The position numbers were made by a program, and so were the translations under genes. Of a stretch of DNA of 64,000 bases, positions 17,708 to 27,386 are shown in pieces. The notes beneath the pieces were generated by a model. That model had not been told where the DNA came from. It did not search any database and was given only the letters and a program-made list of their open reading frames with translations. The stretch comes from Lentisalinibacter orientalis. Its GTDB lineage: Bacteria > Pseudomonadota > Gammaproteobacteria > Steroidobacterales > Woeseiaceae. Numbering within the stretch: the stretch's first letter is position 1; every line of letters starts with the position of its first letter. Location of the stretch: contig NZ_JAPDRJ010000001.1 of the NCBI RefSeq assembly GCF_040706535.1, forward strand, positions 1,922,001 through 1,986,000, given 5' to 3'.

Positions 17708-18460
17708 TCAGGCGGGGGCGGGGTCGGCCGTGCGCCGGGAGCGGTGCCACCAGCGCGCCCAGTAGATGAACGGCGTGTCTATGACGGCGATGGCGAGCTT
17801 GAAAAGGTACTTGGCGGCGCCCAGCTGCAGGGCGGTGGCGAGGTCGACCACGCCCCACCACACCACCAGCGAGTACAGCGTGGTGTCCAGCGCCTGGGAG
17901 GCCATGGTGGAGCCGGTGTTGCGCAGCCAGAGCCAGCGCCCGCCGGTGGCCTGGCGGATGCGGTGGAAGGCCCACACGTCGAAGCTCTGGCTGATGAGGT
18001 AGGCGAGCAGCGAGCCGGCCACGAAGCGTGGCGTGAAGTCGAGGATGGTGACGAAGGCGGCGTGCACGTCCCGGGAGAAAGCGGCGGTCTTCGGGTCGGT
18101 GGACGGCAGATACTGCAGTCCCAGGCTCAGCATGATGACGATGATCACGCTGACGAAGAAGCCCAGGCGCACCGCCTGGTTGGCCGCCTTGCGCCCGTAG
18201 TTCTCGCTGAGGACGTCCGTGGCGAAGAAGATGCTGGAGTAGAAGATCACGCCGAGGCTGGTCTGCAGGCCGAATATCTCGGTGAGCTTCGGCCCCTGCA
18301 GATTGGCGAGGATGATCGCGGTGACGATGGCCGCCTGCAGGCCCGCCCGGCCGAACAGGCGGAACAGGATGACCGTGAAGGCGAGGTCGGCCACCAGCGT
18401 GGTCAGCCAGAGCGCCTCCTGGTTGGCGGCGAAGAACGCGGACAGTGCTTCGGGGAACAT
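17708..18460 (-). CDS. yhhQ: Queuosine precursor transporter (YhhQ/VUT family)
   Basis: A 250-residue inner-membrane protein with about six to seven helices and the family core ANLQGPKLTEIFGL near 62-75, SSIFFATDVLSENYGRKAAN near 85-104, and SQALDTTLYSLVVWWG near 195-210. YhhQ imports preQ0/preQ1 for queuosine tRNA modification. No queuosine biosynthesis gene is nearby. Length is normal. Confidence 0.9.
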   Translation of the reverse strand: MFPEALSAFFAANQEALWLTTLVADLAFTVILFRLFGRAGLQAAIVTAIILANLQGPKLTEIFGLQTSLGVIFYSSIFFATDVLSENYGRKAANQAVRLGFFVSVIIVIMLSLGLQYLPSTDPKTAAFSRDVHAAFVTILDFTPRFVAGSLLAYLISQSFDVWAFHRIRQATGGRWLWLRNTGSTMASQALDTTLYSLVVWWGVVDLATALQLGAAKYLFKLAIAVIDTPFIYWARWWHRSRRTADPAPA

Positions 18461-18543
18461 GGACTATCCGCAGACCGGGGAGCGCCAGGTCGGGAAGGGG
18501 GTGCCCGCAGCCGCATGCCGCGGGCACCCGCGCTCCCTGTAGC

Positions 18544-19677
18544 TCACATCAGGCCGGCGTAGCGCTCGACATGGAAGTCGGCGTTGCCGAACAGCGTGTT
18601 GATCACCGTCAGCCGCTTGAAGTAATGAGCGACGTCCAGCTCCCAGGTGACGCCCATGCCGCCGTGCAGCTGGACGGCTTCCTCGCCGATCTGCCGGCCG
18701 GCCGTGCCCACCTGGTACTTGATGGCGCTGATCGCCCGGCGGGCCTCGTCGGCGTCCTCGCTCTCCTGGGCCATCACCGCCCAGAGCAGCAGCGATTTGG
18801 TCTGCTCGTAGAGCATGAACATCTCCACCATGCGGTGCTGCAGCGCCTGGAATGCGGCGATGGGCACGCCGAACTGGACCCGGCTCTTGGTGTACTCCAG
18901 CGTCTTGTGGTTCAGCTTCTCCATGATGCCCACGGCCTCGGCGCAGACGGCCAGCGTGGCCTCCTGGAGCACCGACTGCAGGACCGGGAACGCCTTGCCT
19001 TCCTCGCCGAGCAGCTGCGCGGCGGGCACGCGGACGTCCCTGAACGTGATCTCCGCGCCCTTCTGGCCGTCGACCGTGGCATAGCCTCGCCGCGTCACGC
19101 CGTCGCTGTCCGCGGCGAGGACGAACAGGCTGATGCCGTCCTCGTCCTTCTGCCCGCCCGTCGTGCGCGCGCTCACCACCAGCACGTCTGCCGTGGCGCC
19201 GTTCAGCACCACGCCCTTCTCGCCGTTCAGCACGTAGTCGTCGCCGTCCTTCTTCGCGCTCAGCGCGACGTCGGCGAGACGGTAGCGGCTCTGGGGCTCG
19301 AGGTAGGCGAGGGCGCCGGTCTTCGATCCCTCGATCAGCGGCATCAGCCAGTCGGCCTTCTGCGCGTCGTCGGCCGTGCGCCGCAGCGCGCCGCCGGCCA
19401 GCACGATGCTGGCGAGATAGGGCTCGACGACCAGTCCGCGGCCGAACTGCTCCATGATCAGCATCAGTTCCACCGGGCCGCCGTCCAGACCGCCGTCCTC
19501 CTCGGCGAAGGGCACGGCGGTCCAGCCCAGGTTGGCGAACTCCTGCCAGTCCTCGGCGCTGTAGCCCAGCTCGCTCTCCGAGTGCTTCATGCGCTTCTCG
19601 AAGTCGTAGTCGTTGTCGATGAATTTCGCCACGCTGTCCTGCAGCAGTGACTGTTCTTCGGTGATTGCAAAGTCCAT
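18544..19677 (-). CDS. Acyl-CoA dehydrogenase family protein (likely beta-type subunit of a heteromeric pair)
   Basis: A 377-residue FAD flavoprotein oxidising an acyl-CoA at alpha-beta, passing electrons to ETF. It has the N-terminal helical domain (FAITEEQSLLQDSVAKFI), a middle beta domain and the C-terminal helical domain with VQLHGGMGVTWELDVAHYFKRL near 330-351. This C-terminus, lacking the IYGGSNEIQ-type ending, resembles partner subunits of alpha2-beta2 acyl-CoA dehydrogenases known from steroid degradation. It lies 32 bases after a second acyl-CoA dehydrogenase gene. Acyl chain unknown. Confidence 0.88.
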   Translation of the reverse strand: MDFAITEEQSLLQDSVAKFIDNDYDFEKRMKHSESELGYSAEDWQEFANLGWTAVPFAEEDGGLDGGPVELMLIMEQFGRGLVVEPYLASIVLAGGALRRTADDAQKADWLMPLIEGSKTGALAYLEPQSRYRLADVALSAKKDGDDYVLNGEKGVVLNGATADVLVVSARTTGGQKDEDGISLFVLAADSDGVTRRGYATVDGQKGAEITFRDVRVPAAQLLGEEGKAFPVLQSVLQEATLAVCAEAVGIMEKLNHKTLEYTKSRVQFGVPIAAFQALQHRMVEMFMLYEQTKSLLLWAVMAQESEDADEARRAISAIKYQVGTAGRQIGEEAVQLHGGMGVTWELDVAHYFKRLTVINTLFGNADFHVERYAGLM

Positions 19678-19709
19678 GCTCGATATCTCCGCTTAAGGGG
19701 CGACCGGCT

Positions 19710-20912
<1,203 letters not shown>

Positions 20913-21021
20913 GGTGCTGTCCTGATACTGACAAGTGGGGCGCGAGACCCCGTGTCCGCGGCCGCGCCCGGTCGGGCACGCAACGGCCGCTGCGACCGCA
21001 GCGGAGGCGGCCGCCGAAACA

Positions 21022-21043
21022 GTCCCGGGCGTAGGCCCGGGAC
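21022..21043. other. Perfect nine-base-pair hairpin with GTAG loop
   Basis: Arms GTCCCGGGC (21022-21030) and GCCCGGGAC (21035-21043) enclose the loop GTAG. There is no T-tract on either side. It could fold in the 5' leader of either divergent transcript or be a solitary repetitive palindrome. The GTAG loop resembles the GTAG signature of REP elements, but this is a single copy. Confidence 0.5.
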
Positions 21044-21072
21044 CCCCTCAACGTCCGCAGAATAGCACTATA

Positions 21073-21085
21073 TTGCAGTGCACAA
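21073..21085. promoter_or_regulatory. TTGCAGTGCACAA motif, possible operator of the acyl-CoA dehydrogenase operon
   Basis: This is a partial palindrome that also contains a TGCA-G-TGCA direct repeat. It overlaps the minus-strand hexamer TATAGT (21073-21068), placing a bound regulator on a likely promoter of the dehydrogenase pair. The cognate regulator is not identifiable. Confidence 0.3.
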
Positions 21086-21266
21086 CAATGCGGTGAACCC
21101 CGCGGAAACCCGGACAGAACCTGTGTTCCGGCGCCCGGTCGGCGGCTCGACAGGGGGCGGCGCCGGCATGCTATGGTTCCGTGCTTCAGGCGCTGCCATT
21201 GGCTACATTGGCCACGTGGGCCAGATGGACCGCGGCGCCCGTCCGTTGTACGGCAGAGGGACTACC

Positions 21267-22307
21267 ATGACCCGCGGCACACCCGAGACACCGGTCGTCA
21301 CCGACGCGCTGGCGCGCCCGCTGCGCGACCTGCGCATCTCGGTGCTGGACCGCTGCAACTTCCGTTGCCCCTATTGCATGCCGGAGTCCACTTTCCATGC
21401 CGACTATCAGTTCCTGAAGCAGCGCCAGCGCCTCACCTTCGACGAGATCCACCGGGTGGCCCGCGCGGCGGCCGGCCTGGGCGTCACCAAGCTGCGCCTG
21501 ACCGGCGGCGAGCCCCTGCTGGAGAAGCGGCTGCCGGAGCTGGTGTCGCTGCTCGCGGGCATCCCGGGCGTCGAAGACCTCGCGCTGACCACCAACGGCA
21601 TGCTGCTGGCGCCGGTGGCAGGCCGGCTGGCCGAGGCGGGCCTCTCGCGGGTCACGATCAGCCTGGACAGCCTGGATCCGGAGGTCTTCCGGCGCATGAG
21701 CGGCGGGCGGGGCCGGCTGGAGGACGTGCTGGCGGGCATCCGCGCGGCGGACGAGGCCGGCCTCTCGCCACTGAAGATCAACGCGGTCATCCAGAAAGGC
21801 GTCAACGATCACACCGTGCCGGAGTTGCTGGAGTATTTCCGCGGCACCGGCCACATCGTGCGGCTGATCGAGTACATGGACGTCGGCAACCGCAACGGCT
21901 GGCGCATGGACGAGGTGGTGCCGTCCCGGGAACTGCTCGCGCGCATCGCGGCGCGCTGGCCCCTTGCGCCGGTGGGCCGCAACTACCCCGGCGAGGTGGC
22001 CCGGCGCTACGTGTACGAAGACGGCGCCGGCGAGATCGGTTTCATCTCCAGCGTGACCGAGCCGTTCTGCGGCACCTGCAACCGGGCACGGCTGTCGGCC
22101 GATGGCACGCTGTACACGTGTTTGTTCGCCAGCCACGGCACGGATCTGCGCGAGGTGCTGCGCGACGGCGCGGACGTGGACGAACTTGCGGATATAATGC
22201 GCAGGATCTGGCTGCAGCGCGCCGACCGCTACAGCGAGCTGAGGACGCCGGGCGCGGCTCAGGCCCACGTGCTGCGCAAGGTCGAGATGTACCGGATCGG
22301 CGGCTGA
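21267..22307 (+). CDS. moaA: GTP 3',8-cyclase (molybdenum cofactor biosynthesis protein A)
   Basis: A radical-SAM enzyme that, with MoaC, converts GTP to cyclic pyranopterin monophosphate. It has 346 residues. The SAM cluster is Cys30-x3-Cys34-x2-Cys37 (CNFRCPYC). The second 4Fe-4S site is Cys268, Cys271 and Cys285 (CGTCNRAR and YTC). The C-terminus ends in the essential Gly-Gly (YRIGG). The ATG at 21267, after AGAGGGA, fits the family start; the frame stays open further upstream but shows no homology. It is the first gene of moaA-moaC-mobA-moaD-moaE. Confidence 0.97.
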   Translation: MTRGTPETPVVTDALARPLRDLRISVLDRCNFRCPYCMPESTFHADYQFLKQRQRLTFDEIHRVARAAAGLGVTKLRLTGGEPLLEKRLPELVSLLAGIPGVEDLALTTNGMLLAPVAGRLAEAGLSRVTISLDSLDPEVFRRMSGGRGRLEDVLAGIRAADEAGLSPLKINAVIQKGVNDHTVPELLEYFRGTGHIVRLIEYMDVGNRNGWRMDEVVPSRELLARIAARWPLAPVGRNYPGEVARRYVYEDGAGEIGFISSVTEPFCGTCNRARLSADGTLYTCLFASHGTDLREVLRDGADVDELADIMRRIWLQRADRYSELRTPGAAQAHVLRKVEMYRIGG

Positions 22308-22327
22308 CTCCGGCAGGGACGAGAGCA

Positions 22328-22813
22328 ATGGCACCATCCGATCTCAGCCACGTGGACGAGCAGGGCAGACCCCGCATGGTCGACGTCGGCGGCAAGGCCG
22401 TCACGCGCCGGGAGGCCGTTGCGCGCACGCTGATCCGGCTGCCCGAGGCCGTCGCGTCCCGTCTCGCCGACGGCGAGCTGACCACCGCCAAGGGACCCGT
22501 GTTCGCGACCGCGGTCGTGGCCGGCGTGATGGCCGCCAAGCGCACCCACGAGTTGATCCCGTTCTGCCATCCCCTGGGACTGGACGACTGCGCCATCGAC
22601 GTCGAGGTACGCGACCCGGCGACCCTGGCCATCACCTGCCGCTGCCGCATCACCGCGAAGACCGGGGTGGAGATGGAGGCGCTGACCGGGGCCAGCGTGG
22701 CCGCGCTCACCGTCTACGACATGTGCAAGGCGCTGTCCCACGACATCGTCATCGGCGAGACCCGGCTGATCTCCAAGACCGGAGGCAAGAGTGACTTTCA
22801 CCACGCGGACTGA
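22328..22813 (+). CDS. moaC: Cyclic pyranopterin monophosphate synthase
   Basis: A 161-residue enzyme completing formation of cyclic pyranopterin monophosphate after MoaA. Family motifs are MVDVGGKAVTRREAVA near 19-34, the active-site segment LIPFCHPLGLD near 77-87, and GVEMEALTGASVAALTVYDMCKA near 118-140. It starts 20 bases after moaA and overlaps mobA by 23 bases, consistent with one operon. Confidence 0.97.
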   Translation: MAPSDLSHVDEQGRPRMVDVGGKAVTRREAVARTLIRLPEAVASRLADGELTTAKGPVFATAVVAGVMAAKRTHELIPFCHPLGLDDCAIDVEVRDPATLAITCRCRITAKTGVEMEALTGASVAALTVYDMCKALSHDIVIGETRLISKTGGKSDFHHAD

Positions 22814-23399
22814 CGATCGCACGGCCGTGTACGGGCTGGTGCTCGCCGGCGGGCGCAGCCGGCGCATGGGTCGGGACAAGGCGGCGCTGGCGATCGGCGG
22901 TCGCGGCGAGAGCCAGCTGGCCCGCTCCGTCGCGCTGCTGCGCCGGCACGTCTCGAAGGTCTTCGTCTCCGTGCGCGCCGACCAGCGTGACGACCCCGCC
23001 CGGTCCGGCTTCGACCTGATCGAGGACCGCTACGACGGCAAGGGCCCGGCCGCCGGCATCCTCTCGGCGCTGGAGACCTTCCCCGGCGTCTCCTGGCTGG
23101 TGCTCGCCTGCGACCTGCCGCGGGTGGACGACGAGACCATTGCCGTGCTGCTGGATAACGCCGATCCCGGCTTGCCCACGACGGCCTACCGGAGCGTGGC
23201 CGACGGGCTGCCGGAGCCGCTCTGCGCGGTCTGGCACCCCCGCGCCGCAGCCCTTTTGCGCGAACAGTTCGAGCAGGACATGCTGTGCCCGCGCAAGGCG
23301 CTGATCCGCTGGTCCGTGCCGCTGCTGGCACAGCCCACCCCGGGCGCGCTGGATAACGTGAACACGCCCGAAGATCTGGAACGGGTGGCGGGCTCGTGA
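22791..23399 (+). CDS. mobA: Molybdenum cofactor guanylyltransferase
   Basis: A 202-residue nucleotidyltransferase that joins GMP to molybdopterin to make the guanine dinucleotide form used by DMSO-reductase-family enzymes. The signature LAGGRSRRMGRDKAAL is near 18-33, and the metal-binding ACDLPRVD is near 103-110. The start is GTG inside the end of moaC, with GGAGGC just before. Its place between moaC and moaD implies co-regulation of core and dinucleotide steps. Confidence 0.93.
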   Translation: MTFTTRTDDRTAVYGLVLAGGRSRRMGRDKAALAIGGRGESQLARSVALLRRHVSKVFVSVRADQRDDPARSGFDLIEDRYDGKGPAAGILSALETFPGVSWLVLACDLPRVDDETIAVLLDNADPGLPTTAYRSVADGLPEPLCAVWHPRAAALLREQFEQDMLCPRKALIRWSVPLLAQPTPGALDNVNTPEDLERVAGS

Positions 23400-23641
23400 G
23401 CAAGCAACTGACGGTGCGTTACTTCGCCGCCTTCCGGGAGCGGGCGGGTCGCGCGGAGGAGACCGTGGACACCGACGCGGATACCGCCGCGGACCTGTTC
23501 GAGGCGCTGCGCGACCGGCACGGCTCGGCCGAGCCTCTGGGCCACTGCAAGGTGGCCATCAACGACGAGATGGCGGACTGGTCCACGCCGCTGAAGGACG
23601 GGGACACGGTGCTCCTGTTCCCGCCGGTGGCCGGCGGATGA
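23396..23641 (+). CDS. moaD: Molybdopterin synthase sulfur carrier subunit
   Basis: An 81-residue ubiquitin-like small subunit of molybdopterin synthase. The C-terminal Gly-Gly (PPVAGG), which is thiocarboxylated, is intact, and the KDGDTVLLFPPVAGG ending is diagnostic. The start is GTG overlapping the mobA stop by four bases; its own stop overlaps the moaE ATG by four bases. Confidence 0.96.
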   Translation: MSKQLTVRYFAAFRERAGRAEETVDTDADTAADLFEALRDRHGSAEPLGHCKVAINDEMADWSTPLKDGDTVLLFPPVAGG

Positions 23642-24108
23642 GCGACATGGTCATCAGTGCCCGCCCGATCGCGGCCGGCGAGCTCGGCGCCGCACTCGCG
23701 GATCCGGGTGCGGGCGCCTACGTGGGCTTCGAGGGCCGGGCTCGCAATCGTAACGAGGGCCGCGACGTGGAGCGCCTGGAATACGAGGCCTACGCCCCGC
23801 TGGCGGAGAAGGAGGGCGAGCGCATCATCGCCGAGGCGCGCGAGCGCTGGCCCATCATCGCGGCTCGCTGCGTGCATCGCACCGGCGTGCTCGAGATCGG
23901 CGAGTGCGCCGTGTGGGTGGGCGTGGTCTCGCCGCACCGCGACGAGGCCTTCGCCGCCTGCCGCTACATCATCGACGAGGTGAAGGTGCGGCTGCCCATC
24001 TGGAAGAAAGAGCATTACACCGACGGCGATTCCGGCTGGGTGAACTGCGAGCGCTGCGCCGCCGGTCACCGCGAGCCGGCGGCTGCCGAGGGCGCCGGCA
24101 GGACCTAG
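23638..24108 (+). CDS. moaE: Molybdopterin synthase catalytic subunit
   Basis: The 156-residue large subunit that, with MoaD, adds two sulfurs to cyclic pyranopterin monophosphate. Motifs are GAYVGFEGRARNRNEGRDV near 21-39, LEYEAYAPLAEKE near 43-55 and the catalytic lysine region PIWKKEHYTDGDSGWV near 120-135. It is the last gene of the cluster and converges on a mocA-like gene. No moeA, moeB or mog gene is in view. Confidence 0.96.
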   Translation: MSDMVISARPIAAGELGAALADPGAGAYVGFEGRARNRNEGRDVERLEYEAYAPLAEKEGERIIAEARERWPIIAARCVHRTGVLEIGECAVWVGVVSPHRDEAFAACRYIIDEVKVRLPIWKKEHYTDGDSGWVNCERCAAGHREPAAAEGAGRT

Positions 24109-24126
24109 CGCCCACCGCGCCGGACC

Positions 24127-24762
24127 CTAGTTCTCCGGGTCGGCAGACCCTCGGGCCAGCGCCGCCGCGTCGGCCGGCGTGTCGATGTCCACCGCGGCGT
24201 GTTCGCAATCCACGGCCACCACGGCGTGCGGGTGCCGTCTCCGCTGTCGTTCGATCACCGGCCGGGCGCCGCGGTCGCCCGTGAGCTCCCGCAGCTCGGG
24301 GAACAGCCGGCGCGGGAAGACGGCCGGCACGCCCAGGATCTCGCTGCCCCGGCCGCCGTAACGGCTGGCCGCGATGGCGTCCGGCCGGTTGCGCCAGGCC
24401 GTCGCCAGCCTTGCGAGGTCCGTCTCGTCGACCAGAGGCTGATCGGCGAGCAGCACGAGCACCCCGTCGCAGTCCTCCGGCAGGCACTCGAGGCCGAGGG
24501 TCAGCGAGCCCGCCAGACCCTCCTGCCAGCGCTCGTTCACCACGAAGTACCGCACCGCTTCGCCGCCACTCCTCAGCACCCGCGCATACTCCGCGCCGAG
24601 CACGAGCAGAGTGCGGCCGCCGCAGGGGCCGGCCGCCAGGCGCAGCGCGCGCTGCACCAGGGTCTCACCGCCGTGGCGCAGCAGCTGTTTCGGCGAGCCG
24701 AGGCGCCGCGAGCCGCCGGCGGCGAGGATCAGGGCGAACAGCACCGGGTCGCGCGCGTTCAC
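24127..24762 (-). CDS. MocA-like nucleotidyltransferase (molybdenum cofactor cytidylyltransferase)
   Basis: A 211-residue MobA-superfamily nucleotidyltransferase with ALILAAGGSRRLGSPKQLL near 9-27 and LLADQPLVDE near 104-113. The GSRRLGSPKQLL variant is characteristic of MocA/CTP-type enzymes rather than MobA. MocA makes the cytosine dinucleotide cofactor of xanthine-dehydrogenase-family enzymes. The start is GTG, one base after the TGA of the upstream MFS gene. Position against the moa cluster supports a molybdenum role, although no molybdo-hydroxylase is present in the window. Confidence 0.8.
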   Translation of the reverse strand: MNARDPVLFALILAAGGSRRLGSPKQLLRHGGETLVQRALRLAAGPCGGRTLLVLGAEYARVLRSGGEAVRYFVVNERWQEGLAGSLTLGLECLPEDCDGVLVLLADQPLVDETDLARLATAWRNRPDAIAASRYGGRGSEILGVPAVFPRRLFPELRELTGDRGARPVIERQRRRHPHAVVAVDCEHAAVDIDTPADAAALARGSADPEN

Positions 24763-24763
24763 G

Positions 24764-26410
24764 TCAGCCCCGGCGCTGCCGCGCGATGCGATGCGAGACC
24801 CGCGGACGTTCTTCGCCGCGGTGGTAGCGGAAGGCGGCGGCGAGCACCTCCATGTCGCCGCGGGTCAGCCGGCGGTGCTGGCGCAGGTGTTCCAGCCAGG
24901 ATTCGTCCACGAACACCTCCACGAACAGCCGCTCGTCCTCGGTGTCCTGGAACAGCCCCCAGGTGATGGCGCCGTTGCGCAGCCTGAGCTTCCGTACCGG
25001 CTGCATGGCGGCCGCGAAGTCGTCGGCGTTCGCCGGATCGATCTCGTAGCGGATCTCCACCAGCACGGGACCCTGGTCCTGCTGGATGGTGAAGGGCACG
25101 CTGGGGTCGGGGATCGGGGTCACCAGCGTCGGGTCGGCGCTGGCGTAGCGGCGCATGTTCAGCGGCACGCCGAGCGCGACACCGATCACACCGATGACCG
25201 CGGCGTACACCAGCGCCTCGGACAGCGACGTCAGCGACGCGATCTTGCCCCAGAAGGCCGCCGCCCCGGCCACGGTGCCCATGAAACTCGCCAGGAAGAC
25301 GGCCAGCCCGCGGGCGCGCACCCACTCGGGCAGGGAGAGCTGCGCGACCACCTGCAGGGTGGACAGCACCGAGACCCAGGAGGCGCCCAGCAACAGCATG
25401 GCCGGCGCCAGCCACCCGGCGTCCCGGACGAAGGCCAGCGCCAGCGTCGCGGCGATGGTGCCCGCCGAGCCCAGCGCCACCAGGGCGTCGTCGGACAGAT
25501 AGCGGCGCAGCCGGGCCAGGTTCAGGCCGACCAGGACCGCACCGACGCCCACCGCGCCGAGCAGGCGGCCGTAGACCTCGGGCCCGGCGCCCATCTCCTC
25601 GCGCACGATCAGGGGCAGGAAGGCCACCGGGGCGCTGACCAGCACGAAGTAGAGGATGCCCCGGGCGATGACCACCTGCAGGCCGGCGGAGCGTCGGGCG
25701 TAGCGCAGGCCCATGCGCACGGCGCCGAAGAAGCGTTCGCTGGGCAGCGTGCTCTGGCGCCGCGGCGTGCGCGAGAAGAACAGCACGGCGAGCACGCCCA
25801 GATAGCTCGCGCTGTTGATGAGGAAGACGAATCCCGGCCCGGCCGCGGACAGCAGCAGCCCGGCCAGCACGGGGCCGATGGCGCGGGAGACGTTGAACGC
25901 GATGCCGTTCAGCGTGACCGCGGCCGGCAGTTCGGAGCGGGGTACCAGATCCGGGATGAGCGCCGAGAAGGCGGGCATCATCATCGCAGCGCCCGTGCCC
26001 ATGGCGAAGGTCATGGCGAGCAGCCCCCACGCCGTGATGGTGCCGGTGACGGTGAGCACGCCCAGCACGCCGGCGGAGACCATCAGCCAGCTCAGTGCGA
26101 ACAGCAGGAAGCGGCGGCGGTCGACGATGTCGGCGAGTGCGCCGGCGGGCAGGGCGAGCAGGAAGGTGGGCAGCAGCGCGGCCGCCTGCACCAGCGCGAC
26201 CATCACCGGATCCGGCGCGAGCGAGGTCATGAGCCAGCCGGCACCGGTATCGTGCATCCAGCTGCCGACGGTGGAGACCAGCAGCGCAACCCAGAGCCAG
26301 CGGAATATGGGCCGGCGGAACGGGGCCAGGCCGCCCGGGTCCGGCGCTGCCGACCGTTCCCCGGACGCCACCGGTGACGATTTCGCTGCGGTTTCGGCGG
26401 TCGACGACAC
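24764..26410 (-). CDS. MFS transporter (EntS-like MFS_3 family) with C-terminal ferredoxin-like domain
   Basis: An inner-membrane major facilitator with about twelve helices over residues 25-420, related to the EntS/MFS_3 exporters. After the last helix, a soluble segment of about 110 residues (starting near EIRYEIDPANADDFAAAM) resembles antibiotic-biosynthesis-monooxygenase-type alpha-beta domains, a known fusion in this family. I chose GTG at 26410 because GAGGAG precedes it; a GTG at 26431 is also in frame. The cargo is unknown. Confidence 0.82.
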   Translation of the reverse strand: MSSTAETAAKSSPVASGERSAAPDPGGLAPFRRPIFRWLWVALLVSTVGSWMHDTGAGWLMTSLAPDPVMVALVQAAALLPTFLLALPAGALADIVDRRRFLLFALSWLMVSAGVLGVLTVTGTITAWGLLAMTFAMGTGAAMMMPAFSALIPDLVPRSELPAAVTLNGIAFNVSRAIGPVLAGLLLSAAGPGFVFLINSASYLGVLAVLFFSRTPRRQSTLPSERFFGAVRMGLRYARRSAGLQVVIARGILYFVLVSAPVAFLPLIVREEMGAGPEVYGRLLGAVGVGAVLVGLNLARLRRYLSDDALVALGSAGTIAATLALAFVRDAGWLAPAMLLLGASWVSVLSTLQVVAQLSLPEWVRARGLAVFLASFMGTVAGAAAFWGKIASLTSLSEALVYAAVIGVIGVALGVPLNMRRYASADPTLVTPIPDPSVPFTIQQDQGPVLVEIRYEIDPANADDFAAAMQPVRKLRLRNGAITWGLFQDTEDERLFVEVFVDESWLEHLRQHRRLTRGDMEVLAAAFRYHRGEERPRVSHRIARQRRG

Positions 26411-26477
26411 GGGGACTCCTCGCCCAGACACCGGCGCCGGGCGGCGCCTCGCGGGGCATTATGGCACGGCGGTCCGC

Positions 26478-26507
26478 TTGGGCATTCGGCGGGGCGCCAC
26501 CTATAAT
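26478..26507 (+). promoter_or_regulatory. Sigma-70-type promoter for the SDR-MaoC pair
   Basis: TTGGGC (26478-26483), 18 bases, then a perfect TATAAT (26502-26507), about 55 bases before the SDR ATG. A GGGGGAACG ribosome site precedes the ATG. Confidence 0.55.
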
Positions 26508-26561
26508 GACCGCTCTTTCGACAACCGGCGGAAGCCTCCGCCGGGCGGGGGAACGACAGCT

Positions 26562-27386
26562 ATGACGAAACTGGCAGGCAGGAGCGCTATTGTCTCGGGC
26601 TCTGGCCGCGGCATCGGCCGCGCCATCGCGATGAAGCTCGCCGCTGAAGGGGCGCACGTCGTGGTGAACGACCTGGACGCCGGCCCGGCGGAGGAGACGG
26701 TGCACGAGATCGAGTCGGCCGGCGGCGTGGCGGTGGCCGTGCCCGGCGACGTCTGCGACGCGGACTTCGCGCAGCAGTTCGTTGATGCGGCGGTCGAGCA
26801 GTTCGGCGGTGTCGACATCATCGTCAACAACGCCGGCTACACCTGGGACAACGTCATACAGAAGATGAGCGACGAGCAGTTCCAGGCGATGCTGGACATC
26901 CATCTCGTGGCGCCGTTCCGCATCCTGCGCGCCGCGTTGCCGCACATCCGCAAGGCGGTGACGGCGGAAGAGGAGGTGGGCCGCATCGTGCAGCGCAAGG
27001 TGGTCAATATCTCCTCGACTTCCGGCGTGTACGGCAACCTGGGGCAGATCAACTACGCGGCGGGCAAGGCCGGCATCGTCGGCATGACGAAGACGCTGGC
27101 GAAGGAGTGGGGGCGCTACCACGTCAACGTGAACGCGGTCGCCTTCGGGCTCATCCACACCCGGCTCACCCAGCCGCTCAAGGGCGAGCAGGCCAGCATC
27201 GACGTGGGCGGGCGCGACATCAGCGTGGGCGTGCGCCAGGAACGGCTCGACGCCGCGGCGAAGACCGTGCCGCTCGGCCGCGGCGGCACGCCGGAGGAGG
27301 CGGCCGGTGCCGTCTATCTGCTGTGCACCCCCGAGGCCGACTACATCAACGGCCAGTGCATCGTCTGCGACGGGGGGCGGGTCTGA
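26562..27386 (+). CDS. Short-chain dehydrogenase/reductase (FabG-like 3-oxoacyl reductase)
   Basis: A 274-residue NAD(P)-dependent SDR. The cofactor motif GSGRGIGRA is near 13-21, NNAGY near 87-91, the catalytic Ser in NISSTSGVYG near 147-156, and Tyr/Lys in NYAAGKAG near 162-169. It is slightly longer than classical FabG because of insertions near residues 128-140 and 205-225. Its TGA overlaps the ATG of a MaoC hydratase, so the pair probably interconverts 3-hydroxyacyl-CoA with 3-oxoacyl-CoA and enoyl-CoA. Confidence 0.88.
   Translation: MTKLAGRSAIVSGSGRGIGRAIAMKLAAEGAHVVVNDLDAGPAEETVHEIESAGGVAVAVPGDVCDADFAQQFVDAAVEQFGGVDIIVNNAGYTWDNVIQKMSDEQFQAMLDIHLVAPFRILRAALPHIRKAVTAEEEVGRIVQRKVVNISSTSGVYGNLGQINYAAGKAGIVGMTKTLAKEWGRYHVNVNAVAFGLIHTRLTQPLKGEQASIDVGGRDISVGVRQERLDAAAKTVPLGRGGTPEEAAGAVYLLCTPEADYINGQCIVCDGGRV

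Larger units (their letters stand above)
20913..21266. other. 354-base divergent intergenic region
   Basis: It separates the acyl-CoA dehydrogenase operon (minus) from moaA (plus). It holds the hairpin at 21022-21043 and TTGCAGTGCACAA at 21073-21085, overlapping a TATAGT-like -10 read on the minus strand. Nearer moaA there is a TATGGT hexamer (21174-21179) and an AGAGGGA ribosome site. I searched by eye for a molybdenum-cofactor riboswitch and could not support one. No convincing coding sequence. Confidence 0.5.

Noticed and set aside
20913..21266. Molybdenum-cofactor riboswitch before moaA
   Set aside because: A hairpin exists, but I could not match the known Moco riboswitch architecture by eye; it is also closer to the divergent gene.
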